Below, in pieces: positions 26,359 to 35,430 of a stretch of 64,000 nt of DNA. The position numbers were made by a program, and so were the translations under genes. The DNA comes from Neodontobutis hainanensis (taxonomy: Eukaryota; Chordata; Actinopteri; Gobiiformes; Odontobutidae): the NCBI GenBank assembly GCA_024349245.1, contig JALDNG010000008.1:995001-1059000 (forward strand), in the 5' to 3' direction. Every line of letters begins with the position of its first letter. The first letter of the stretch is position 1. The notes under the pieces are model-generated. The model had not been told where the DNA came from and ran no database searches. It was given only the letters and a program-made list of their open reading frames with translations.

Positions 26359-28435
26359 ATATTTGACAATGTCAGTGCCTCTTGAATATGATTTAAGATA
26401 AACATGTTCTGTCTTTATGATACTGTATGGCATTTGAGACAGTTTATTACAGTGACATACATACCCAAGAACATTTTTGCATCTATTTATTACTACCTTT
26501 CATAATAAATAATAATGGATTTTAAATAAGCAAAACCAAAATAATGTTTCATTAATGCGGCCTGCCAAATGCCAGAGAGCTTTGTAACTGTTCTGTTCTC
26601 AAATATGGCCGGATATGAACTTGACCTTAGTTACCAAGCAACACCAACACTTTCTTCATTTCTTGTCTTGGTGCCCGGTATCTTGCACAAATCAAACTGT
26701 GTTACTTAGAGAAACATATACAGTGCAAGTCACAAATAACTGGAGCTGTCCAAACATGTTAAAAACTTATCCAACTCTGAAAGGACATGTAGCATTTCTA
26801 TTCTCATTAATGAGAGGTCAGCTCTAACAGTCTTTGTATTCAAAGTTTGGTCTAGGAATACTTTCCAAGTGAGTGGTACCAAAACAATTGTGGTGCCACT
26901 CTAATCTGAACGCTGTTGCTGAGTACTGGAGCTGGTAGTTTTGGTGGACAGTAGTCCCTTGTTGTGTGCCATGGTGCAAATGTGGCACACAGTCTTGCCC
27001 TGGTCTCTCTGACACTTTATGCAATGAAGGGAAGAAAAGGTCATTTAAGCAACTCTCACAATAGAAAATGAACCTGCAGGTGTCTGGAAGGGGTGTCAAA
27101 GCTGTATTAGATACATCCATCTTGGAGAGTCAGCCATTTTAGCTGTTGGTCCACTGAACCTTAGGCGTGAGGTTGTGATGTTTTATAGACAGCAAAATGA
27201 AACACAAATCTGCACACATTAAAACCTAATCAAACATTGGGAACATTGTTATGCTAGTGTTAGCAATGTGTACACATACAAGTAAATTCAGATCACAACC
27301 TTAGTAACAAGACATGCGGACGCAGGCAGTGGAGAAATGAAAAAAATGTCTGCCAGGAAGAGTGCGGCAAAAAGCACCCACACACTTCCACTTTTCACAA
27401 TGCAAACTTCTAAACTGTTGTTGGCACAGCTCTGCTCGACACAGTGTGAAGCAAATTTACTGTTAAGTGTGTAAAACTGAAAACACTTTAATAATATTTA
27501 TACTGTACACTGCATGACTTAATGTTGCATTCATATTGTCATTTTTTAATGCTACATATTTAATCCCCCAAACATACACTGAGCCCTCCTGGTAAAAGGT
27601 TAAGATTATTAAAAAAAAATGCTGTGAATTCACTTGAGCAACAGAGCAGTCATTAATGAAAAAAACTGCTTAATTTATTAACAATGGGTTAGTTAATAAT
27701 CAATAACCATATTAGAAATAACAATATAATTTTCAGCATTCTGTCAGGCCGATGAAGGATACATATTGAGAATTAGCATGTCCACCAAAACGTTCAGTGC
27801 ATATAATTTGCCCAAAGTATTTGTAAAGTGAAAAAAAAGAAATGCAATGCAGTTTTAAAATGGTCTTTCTTTGATTCCACTTTCAGTTCATCTACATGTT
27901 TGCATTTGTTTTTGTGACTGACGTAGATAAATTGTTCTGTCACTGAGTTGAACACAAAAGGAAAAATGGTTGAAAGAACATTTCAATATAAAAGCTGAAG
28001 TGATTTGTGCAGTGCCCAGCTCTGTTCTATCTAAGCCAAAGTGCTCAGTGCTGGACTTGGCAACATGTGTCAGCCTGCATTAGGTGGACCAGTGAACAAT
28101 GGCCTGAGCCAGGAGCAGGTGGCGCTTACTTGAAACTCGGAGAGGTTGTGCATTAGTGTCGCGGTGTGTTCATGTGTGTGTGACAGAGAGAGGCAGACAG
28201 GGACAGGTCTATCTGCCATCTGGAGCACCAGGACAATTCCAGGTGAGGTGGAAACTTAAATGTTCAGCTCACTGGCCTCTCCTGGATCCAAACACTTTTC
28301 AGAGACGAGCCTGTAATTCCTTGCTATGCCTCTAGTGATGGTACACACCAATTTTGACAGTGTGAAATGAGCCATTACAAGGTGTGCACCCCCTCCCCCT
28401 AAAGTGGATTGACCCAAAATGAGATCAGCAGGCTC
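26359..28435. other. Non-coding, nothing specific seen
   Basis: No recognisable gene. A 98-codon minus frame (26824-27120) has no known domain. Poly-A and TTAATAA-type simple tracts occur near 27600-27720. Confidence 0.5.
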
Positions 28436-28480
28436 AGGTCAAGTCAAGTTTATTTATAGAACTGCACTCACAAACAGATA
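28436..28480 (-). repeat. Truncated SINE/LINE tail fragment
   Basis: The sequence caggtcaagtcaagtttatt followed by tatagaactg matches the reverse complement of the 'AAATAAACTTGACTTGAC' tail common in fish retroposons. Only about 45 bp remain, so the family cannot be assigned. Confidence 0.45.
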
Positions 28481-29889
28481 AGTCTTCGGTTAAACAAAAG
28501 CCTCCAAATGTGTCCAGTGTATTTACATTATGTTTTCTGAAGTAAACTTTCAGATGATTTTAACTTTCACTTTGATTATTACAGGTTAAAATGAGCCAAA
28601 CTATTTTAATAAATTGCCCTATAGTTTTTTAGAGCTATGTCACAATAAAAAAGAAAAGAGACCAAATGCCACCCTGACCCAAAAATAGTCTATATGCATC
28701 ATAAACTGTGCTACATTAAGAACATTTACAACATTATTTACATTGTAATCACACCAGTTTTGTAAGTCATTCAAAGACCAGATTGATTTTCAGTTTTGAA
28801 TTTTATGATGTCCTTGCTAAGTACCATAATATGTTACATTAATGTAAATCCACCACAAATATGATACATGCTTATTACTTATCAACTATCAATAAAATTA
28901 CGGCAGAATTAAATACTATTTAAAATTCACTAAACAAGTCGAGTAGGCTATCATTAGATTTTTTTTTTTATAAAAGAGTAAGATGACTGCACAAGGCATC
29001 AATCTAATGCTTTTCCTAGAAGATTCTCAAATCTAAAAACAAAGCCTGCACACGCATGTCTGGTATCATTTGTTCCCTTTTAGCCTGTAGCTTTACCAAA
29101 GGCTTTTAGACTCCTGCTAAGCCCTAGACGCTACACCTTCGCTGTATCCCTTCACTCACCAACTCACCTCCACCAGCATTCCTCTGATAGCGCTTTGTGA
29201 GACAATCTTCAAAGCTCGGGCAGGTGTCACTCCAGGGCCTCAGATCACTGCAGCCTGCACCTCCGCTGTCAACGGGGCCCTGCCACAGCACACATGTTTC
29301 CCAGCTCATGTAAAAAACACAGAGCTCTCGCATCTCATCACTTCTGCACACTGTTTTGAATTCTGTGCTTGTGCTATGTGTGCACTCTAAAAAATTGTTC
29401 AGCCTTACTTTTGAAAGAAGCAAAGGCTGTGAAATATATATCCCCAGATGCCACAACGTTACTTGTAACTCATAAAGCGTTAGAGAACTGAGAGGTCACA
29501 TAACCCTTGGGGATGAAGCTGTGTTACATATTGTAGCACATGGAAATAAGATCATTTCCATAATGCAAATTAGATGTTTCAGATATAGTCTAGGCAACGC
29601 AAATGATGGCATAGTGTTTATCTCACACCTCAGAAAATGCGTCTAAATGTTCATTTTGTTTTAACAATATGAGGATTTTATCGCTCTTTTTTGTGAGTAA
29701 ATGTTTTAATATCAACATTATTTAAAACATGTGTAACAACATAGATGTTGAACTAAGGATCCCAAATGGCCACGTTTTTTTTTTTATTTAAAAGAAATTT
29801 AGGCAATCTATTATTTTATTTTCTTCTGCTTAGTCCCGTTAATAAAAAGAAACATAAGAAAAAAATGAATAAATAAATGAAGAGTGAAG
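28481..29889. other. Non-coding, nothing specific seen
   Basis: AT-rich sequence. A 110-codon minus frame at 29124-29456 resembles nothing known. There are poly-T runs near 28960 and 29776. Confidence 0.5.
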
Positions 29890-29899
29890 TGTATCTTTA

Positions 29900-30433
29900 C
29901 TAAATGTAGACGGAGATAAAGAGGAAGGTTTTTAAGTTCCCCTTGAACATTGTTAAAGTTGAGGCTGTTCCAGATTTTTTTTTTGCAGGAAACTTAAACG
30001 CTGCTTCACCAGGTTTAGTTCTAACTCTGGGCACGAGCAGAAGGCCTGTCCCAGATGTTCTCAGAGTTCGAGGAGGTTCATAAGCAACAGGCATTTCAGA
30101 AATATATTCTGGTAATAAACCATTAAGAGACTTGTAAACCAGCAGTGCTGTTTTAAAGTCTATTCTCTGAGCAACATGAAGCCAATGCAGAGATTTTAAA
30201 ACTGGACTGATGTGGTTGTACTTCCTGGTTTTGGTTAGAACCTGAGAATAAGCTGCAGTTGTCTTAACCCTCGTTTTGAGAGACCAGTGAGCAGGCCATT
30301 ACAGTAATCTAACCTGCTGGAGATAAAAGCATGGATAAGTCTCTATAAGTCTGCTTTAGACTTTGGAAATGTCTCTACGGTGAAAAAATGCTGATGATGT
30401 AACTGACTTAATGTGACTGTGGAAATTAGAGTC
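29900..30433 (-). pseudogene. L2-type LINE, C-terminal reverse-transcriptase remnant
   Basis: Read on the minus strand from 30433, the translation begins DSNFHSHIKSVTSSAFFH and, after a frameshift, continues LIHAFISSRLDYCNGLLTGL. It then gives SPVLKSLHWLH, RIDFKTALLVYKSLNGLLPE and finally PRTLRTSGTGLLLVPRVRTK followed by PGEAAF. These blocks, in this order, are the thumb and C-terminal end of fish L2-clade non-LTR retrotransposon ORF2 proteins. At least two frame breaks are visible: a stop and shift near the ADL/LIHAF junction, and a small deletion after LRQLQL. The copy is therefore dead and 5'-truncated. The upstream break coincides with SINE head sequence at 30431-30458. Clade assignment is from memory; LINE identity is firm. 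Confidence 0.88.
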
Positions 30434-30458
30434 TTGCTGTGAGGCAGGAGCGCTAACC
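30431..30458 (-). mobile_element. DANA/Mermaid-like SINE head fragment
   Basis: On the minus strand this reads GGTTAGCGCTCCTGCCTCAC followed by AGCAAGAC, the tRNA-like head of the fish SINE group whose other pieces lie at 30.47-30.70, 35.2 and 44.1 kb. It stops directly where the LINE coding similarity begins, so it marks a truncated insertion or a deletion junction. Confidence 0.6.
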
Positions 30459-30469
30459 TACTATTACTA

Positions 30470-30700
30470 GTACTCTGCCGCGTACTGTATGTGTGATATG
30501 TATAAGACATACATCCACACACAGCCACTTAGGAGCGCCCGGGGATCCTCTCCAGATCTTGGTTATGTCACTAACCGGGGACTACAGTGCATGTTTTTTC
30601 AATGTTTGTGGGGGAAACTGGAGTACCTGGAGGAAACCCACCCAAGTATGGAGAACATTCAAACTCAACACAGAAAGAATCCGTCCAGGAATCAAACGTT
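30470..30700 (-). mobile_element. DANA/Mermaid-like SINE fragment
   Basis: On the minus strand the order is a B-box-like GTTTGATTCC (about 30688-30697), then TTCTTTCTGTGTTGAGTTTG, ATGTTCTCC, GTGGGTTTCCTCCAGGTACT and CCAGTTTCCCCC, then a diverged tail. This is the internal cassette series of DANA/Mermaid-type tRNA-derived SINEs. The 5' end is ragged. The tail lies next to another head fragment of the same family (30431-30458), suggesting two truncated copies in tandem. Confidence 0.65.
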
Positions 30701-30781
30701 TAGATTGTAGCATCACGTAACTTTAATCTCCAATACACTAGACCCTAGCAGAGTTTTATTTGTACAAAATACACCTCCCCC

Positions 30782-30880
30782 TCCCCACCCACACACACAC
30801 ATTAAATTGTGTGTGTGTGTAAAATGTTATATATATATTTATATATCCATGTATATATATAATATATAATATACTGCTAT
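30782..30880. repeat. CA/TG inverted microsatellite plus AT-rich tract
   Basis: An (AC)n run (30790-30801) is followed by ttaaat and a (TG)n run, so the two microsatellites are exact inverted repeats that could form an 11-bp hairpin. It passes into ATATAT-rich sequence to about 30880. Confidence 0.85.
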
Positions 30881-30913
30881 ACTACTATATAAATAACTGC
30901 TAGCAAGCTACTT

Positions 30914-31123
30914 GGGATAACATTACCCAGCATCGAAAACATTTACAAGGACAGAATATTGAAAAAAGCCAATAACATTGTATGCGATCACACAGACCCA
31001 TTAGCATCCCATTTTAATTTATTACCATCTAGGTGTCGTTTCTGCCAACCTCTTATGACCAAGAACAGATCAAAATTTTCTTTTGTACCACAAGCCATTA
31101 AGGCGTTAAATCAATTAAAATAA
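30914..31123 (+). pseudogene. Non-LTR retrotransposon ORF2 C-terminus
   Basis: An open frame of 69 codons ends at TAA 31121-31123. It reads GITLPSIENIYKDRILKKAN, then DHTDPLASHFNLLPSRCRF and SKFSFVPQAIKALN. The pattern 'DP-HPL---F--LPS--R' followed by 'SFVP-AI--LN' is the C-terminal signature of a second fish LINE family, different from the one at 29.9-30.4 kb. The copy is 5'-truncated, its upstream side being AT-rich simple sequence, but the retained part has no frame break. I do not assign a clade. Confidence 0.8.
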
Positions 31124-31298
31124 GCTGTGCAGTTGGCAGGGTTAGACCCAATGGTATTTTTATTTGTATGTATGTGTTTTTTGTGTATTGTAATGCATCG
31201 TATTGTTTTTGTTATATGTTGTCATGTAGTGCCTTGAGACTGTGCCGTAAACCCAATTGCCCCACGGGGACAATAAAGTTCTTCTTCTCTCTCATATG

Positions 31299-31302
<4 letters not shown>
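31124..31302 (+). mobile_element. LINE 3' untranslated end
   Basis: This continues the element above. It ends with aattgccccacggggacaat followed by aaagttcttctt, the 'CCCC-(A/T)CGGGGACAATAAAGT' 3' terminus typical of this fish LINE type. Its end lies directly against the (TA)n tract and about 200 bp upstream of the CpG-rich promoter. Confidence 0.75.

Positions 31303-31359
<57 letters not shown>
31303..31359. repeat. (TA)n microsatellite
   Basis: Uninterrupted TA dinucleotides for 57 bases, positioned at the 3' end of the LINE and so probably grown from its tail. It is prone to cruciform extrusion and length change. Confidence 0.97.
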
Positions 31360-31362
<3 letters not shown>

Positions 31363-31479
31363 ATTCTCATAACATTATGTTATTCCAAGTTATACTAAGA
31401 GTTTTCCTAAATAGAAAACCCAGACGTTGCACACTGCACGTTTAACTAGTTATTTGTCTTTTTTTTTACAGTGGTCTTT

Positions 31480-31903
31480 GCATCTTCCCTCCTCGGATTG
31501 CCTCTGCTCTTTGTGATTGGCTGTATTGGCCCGTCTGTCAAACACACATGGGCGGGACTCAAACAATCGACTCGTGGTCGTTGTTCAGTGTGGAGTGAAC
31601 GCCACAGCCGACAGTGCAGCGGCAGCATCTCTCTGTCTCATTCAGCACAGTGCGCTCCGGAGGACCTACTGTTGACGAGGCTTACTACTGTTCTCCTTAT
31701 AGTCCCGTCAGCTGAAGGCTACCCTACGTGATAATACTATCGCTTTTTGTGTGGACATAAGTGAGATAAACAACAATACGGGGTCGTTAAGTCAAAAAAG
31801 AAGTCCATCTGGATAGCTTACAAAGCGGTCCAGTCCGGTTCGAGGTCCAGTGAGGGAAAAAAGAAACAAGAAGTGCGGGGAAAAGGAAGCGAGGAGGACG
31901 AAG
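31480..31903 (+). promoter_or_regulatory. CpG-rich TATA-less promoter and 5' leader
   Basis: CpG is scarce in surrounding DNA but frequent here: eleven CpGs lie between 31551 and 31720. An inverted CCAAT box (GATTGG, 31515-31520) sits about 30 bp upstream of a GC box (gggcgggac, 31550-31558), and no TATA box is placed to serve them. Initiator-like TTCAGTGT and ATTCAGCA follow. From 31599 to the start codon at 31904 there is no ATG, as expected of a 5' leader. A short uORF (31548-31598, 16 codons) would matter only if transcription starts upstream of it. A further GC/E2F-like gggcgggaa lies in the intron at 32016-32024. The transcription start is not determined. Confidence 0.7.
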
Positions 31904-31964
31904 ATGAACCTCAAGAGTCATTTGCTTTTTACCTTCTACACTATTTACGTGCTTCTTGTCAAAG
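31904..31964 (+). CDS. First coding exon, signal peptide; possibly CADM2-like adhesion protein
   Basis: The first ATG after an ATG-free leader opens MNLKSHLLFTFYTIYVLLVK and ends at AAAG|GTGAGT, a near-consensus splice donor. The exon is 61 nt, 20 codons plus one base, so the intron is phase 1. The peptide has a short charged N-terminus (K4) and a hydrophobic core (residues 7-19), a signal peptide. A signal exon with phase-1 donor is standard for Ig-superfamily surface proteins. Length, phase, K4, FY at 11-12 and LL at 17-18 match my recollection of the CADM2 signal exon. CADM2 is a synaptic Ig adhesion molecule whose first intron is very long. Identity is low over so few residues, so another Ig-type receptor is possible. 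No downstream exon is in the window. That this is a real secreted or membrane-protein exon is fairly sure; the gene name is a hypothesis. Confidence 0.72.
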
Positions 31965-32089
31965 GTGAGTGCGGGACGCGGCTTAATGCGTGTGTTGTTG
32001 TGTTTGAGCGGTTTAGGGCGGGAATAAGGGTCAGCCCTTGCGGTCACTGGCGCTTATTCTTACGCACAGGTGTGTCCGGTCCAGTACTG

Positions 32090-34451
32090 TTGTTTGGAGT
32101 GATAAGTAGATATGTTTTTTGTCCTCGTCAATGAATGACTGAAGCTACAACACGACGTGTGTTACGAGTACATCTCCCATCCCTATATGTTAATGCAGTG
32201 TAAAACATAAGCCCAGAAGAAAGACACACCTCAGGATGAACCCAACTGTGTTGTATGTGCAGCACTAGTGGATGACTCAGAGAGTCACAGGCAACGTTTT
32301 ACTCTCCAAAGTCTTTAATGTGGCAGATTATGGGATTATACACCATACTATTGATTTTTAAACCTTTTTGCAGAGGTCACATTTGCTTCTCTGTGTGGTG
32401 AAGGTGCAGGTATAATACAACAACTCTATCCTTACTATACTGTATTGTGATCCAAATATGCTTTTTAGTCTATACTCTACCTGCATTTAAAGGTCTCTTT
32501 GTGCACTGGGTTTGTTTATGTGTAGAGGCTGTAAATCATGGTTCTTGCCATGTATTTGTGGTAATGATCACATGGTACAGCTCAAAGTGGTTTGAAGCCA
32601 CCATACAGGTCCCAACAGTAAACACACAAGTGATGTGACATTGGTGAGGGCAAGGTCATTTGAACTGGTGCAAGATTTATTGAGTGGCATAACTGTTTTA
32701 AGTGTAAACCAAATAGGATTGGACTGAATTGTACCGCCTTAGACAATGCTACTACATACCTATTATAGGCACTCTACACCATACAGCTCAATTTGTCAAT
32801 GTGCATTAACAAAAGTTTAGGTATAGACTGTAAGTGATTATTAGAAATGTCTTCCAATCAGAGCTTATAGTTTTAAGTAAAGCATACCAAAATTCAAACA
32901 AAAGCAAATCTTCTCTTGCTTCAGCACCCCCCTCTTTCTTACTCCTGCAACATGCCCATCAGTGGGTTGCAGATTTAGTCATTTACACTCAAACACACTG
33001 TTGAATTTTTATTTTTAATGATGGATGATTTTGAAATCCCTCCAGGCATCAAAGGCCAGAATGAGAGGCATCTCATTTATTTAAAAAAGGCTCTGAAGAG
33101 CAGACACACTATCACTTTATCATTTGAGTTTTTACTGCTGCCTCTGGGACGATGTCAGTTTAACAACAGGGCAGTAGATTTCCAATTGGGCTGCTATTTC
33201 GATTTGTACAAAACATCTAAAAAATGAAGGACAGTTGGATTATCATTAAAAAGCCAGAAATACAATTGTCTTTACTCCAACTGCAGAGTGAATGAGAAAT
33301 CCCAAAAGAGGGATCATTTCCACTCAATTCCCTTGATCATTTGTTGTTATCTTTTTGTGTGTGAAAAACACAGACCCAGCAGTGCTTGTCTAATAAGCTG
33401 ATATGATTAAGTCAATTCTTGACTCAATGATTTGGGATGGAATGGGATATATCTTTGGGTATCTAATATATCTCACAGCAGCTTTGTATTTAGTCTTTTT
33501 CCTGCAAATGTGTGCCCTGTTTGTACAGCATATATTTGAAGAGGCCAAAGCAAAGACATAAGCAAGCCAATAACGTGTGTTACTTCCTTCCTACCACACA
33601 CAGTCTCTGACTCCTATCCGTTATCAGTCTCAATTGCTTTCTCCCTGAAGAGGATAATGCTAGGCTGCTTGATTTGAACAGTCATCTCTCGGTGCAAGAC
33701 CTATTATTGTATAGGTTCCACACAGCAGGCAGGTCAGCATTCTTCTGAATGAAGTCTAGCTCGAGCCACATCCTCGCGTTTAGTAAATAAGAGCAGTTTT
33801 GGCCCCAGTGGCCCTGTGCCAGCTGCCATCAGGAGAGCCAAAGATGTTGAATCCCTGTCAGACCTGTGCCTTATATACGCTGCAACATGTTGTGATGTGG
33901 AGGTTGTTGTTTACTGACAGCCTGAGTTAACATATTATTTGGTATGTCTCATGTGCCCATCGCCAAAGCAGGAAAAAACAGGCTGTTATGCAAATGGAAC
34001 TGTTACGTAAGAGCTGGAGGCTGAGCGTCAGGCAGAAGGGGCAAACAGAGGCTTACACACAGAAAGAAGAAGAACAGGGAGAAGTCAGAGAATGGATGAC
34101 TGATGTAAGAGTAATGTAGGAGGAGAGGTGTGGAGGAGGAATTTGCAATCTCCTCTACCAACGTGTGCGATCTGTCTCAGTTGTTTGGATGCCTGTTTAT
34201 CTGGACTGCTTCGTTGGCTTCCTGTCGCTCTGTTGCCTCGTAGTCACTTTGTTTGTGAACTCTGATCTGGCGAGCCTAAGTAGAAGCCCCCGCTGAGGGA
34301 TGTGTTTATCCCTGCAGAGTCTAAGCCACTGAGGACTGACCCTCCATCCATTTGCACTTCCGTCCATTCCTCCCTTTTGCTTCATCCTCCCATCTTGGTG
34401 TGGAGCTTTGTAGCGCAGCAGCGTGGGAAAGCTTCTGATAACAAGCGGCCT
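32090..34451. other. Intronic sequence, nothing specific seen
   Basis: AT-rich sequence following the CpG-rich zone. No gene, RNA or clear repeat. Purine-rich gaaga tracts occur near 34060-34140. Confidence 0.5.
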
Positions 34452-34471
34452 TGTGTGTGTGTGTGTGTGTT
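34452..34471. repeat. (TG)n microsatellite, short
   Basis: Ten TG units, upstream of the longer tract at 34543. Confidence 0.9.
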
Positions 34472-34537
34472 TGCAGAGCCACTGATTACACAGAAAAACA
34501 AGATGTTCTTGCTTTCTTGCTCTCTGGCGCTCTTCCT

Positions 34538-34542
<5 letters not shown>

Positions 34543-34624
<82 letters not shown>
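34543..34624. repeat. (TG)n microsatellite, long
   Basis: Eighty-two bases of GT repeat with a single C interruption at 34580. It creates long VCVC and THTH open frames on the two strands that are not genes. Confidence 0.97.
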
Positions 34625-34626
<2 letters not shown>

Positions 34627-35227
34627 ATTTTCATGGACACGCTTTGATGGCTACATGTGAGGTGCTCAGTACCTTATACCCAAGCCATGAATCTTCAATG
34701 CAGAAAAGCCTCAGTAGAGCATCACACACGCACGGCTGCTCTGCCAAGGGATTTCCCACGATCAAAGCCAGTCTTTTGTTAGTCCAGGTGTTAAAAAGTT
34801 AGAGCAGAATAAAGGAGGGGCTGAATGGGACTGTGCCATATGAGGTAAGCAGACATTGTTTTGATGGCACAGCAGATATGGCTCCTCAGTCAGTCTGCCA
34901 CCTCTGCCTCAGCCCAGTCCATCGGCCAAAAGTACATAATGACAAATGACATTCATGCGCCTTCAAACATCAGCCTTTCTTACCATCCAGATTTTCAAAA
35001 TTCACCACCGAAGTCTTACAATTTGGATAATGGTAAGGTGTAGTTGTAAATAGCATAATGTGACCTCTATATTTGTGAGCAGAACTAATGACCAATGATA
35101 ATGTACTCCATGAGCCCTGAACACATCGAGAGATATCAACAGTCGAAATGCGTCTATAGTTGGCCAAGTGAGATGGATGATAAATACTCCATGTAGGCCT
35201 ATTTGGAAATATGTGTAACATAATAGA

Positions 35228-35430
35228 GCTGCAGGCTTGCGTCTTAGCAAGAAGGTCTAGTGTTCGACTCCTGGGTTGTACAGTGCCTTTCTGGGTGAAG
35301 CTTGCATGTTCTCCCTGTGCTCAGGTGGGTTTCCTCCGGATACTCCGGTTTTCCCGGTAAAACAACATGCTAGGCTCTCCCTGGTCTACCTTGGCTGCCA
35401 ACTAGGAATTTCCACATGGGGATAATAGTT
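35228..35430 (+). mobile_element. DANA/Mermaid-like tRNA-derived SINE
   Basis: Order on the plus strand: cttagcaagaaggtc, then a B-box-like tgttcgactcc (35261-35271), then cctttctgggtgaagcttgc, atgttctccctgtg, gtgggtttcctccggatact and ccggttttcccgg. This is the cassette order of the DANA/Mermaid SINE group. The A-box end is eroded and the 3' half diverges after about 35380, so the copy is old and 3'-truncated. Confidence 0.75.

Noticed and set aside
31168..31445. Frames with YIYIYI runs
   Set aside because: They are translations of the (TA)n tract.
31850..32134. 94-codon frame through the first exon beginning upstream at GTG and reading past the donor site
   Set aside because: The upstream start is GTG, not ATG, and the frame continues through a near-consensus GTGAGT splice donor. 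The ATG at 31904 and a splice at 31964 explain it better.
34197..34802. Long frames rich in THTH and VCVC on both strands
   Set aside because: They are translations of the (TG)n microsatellite.
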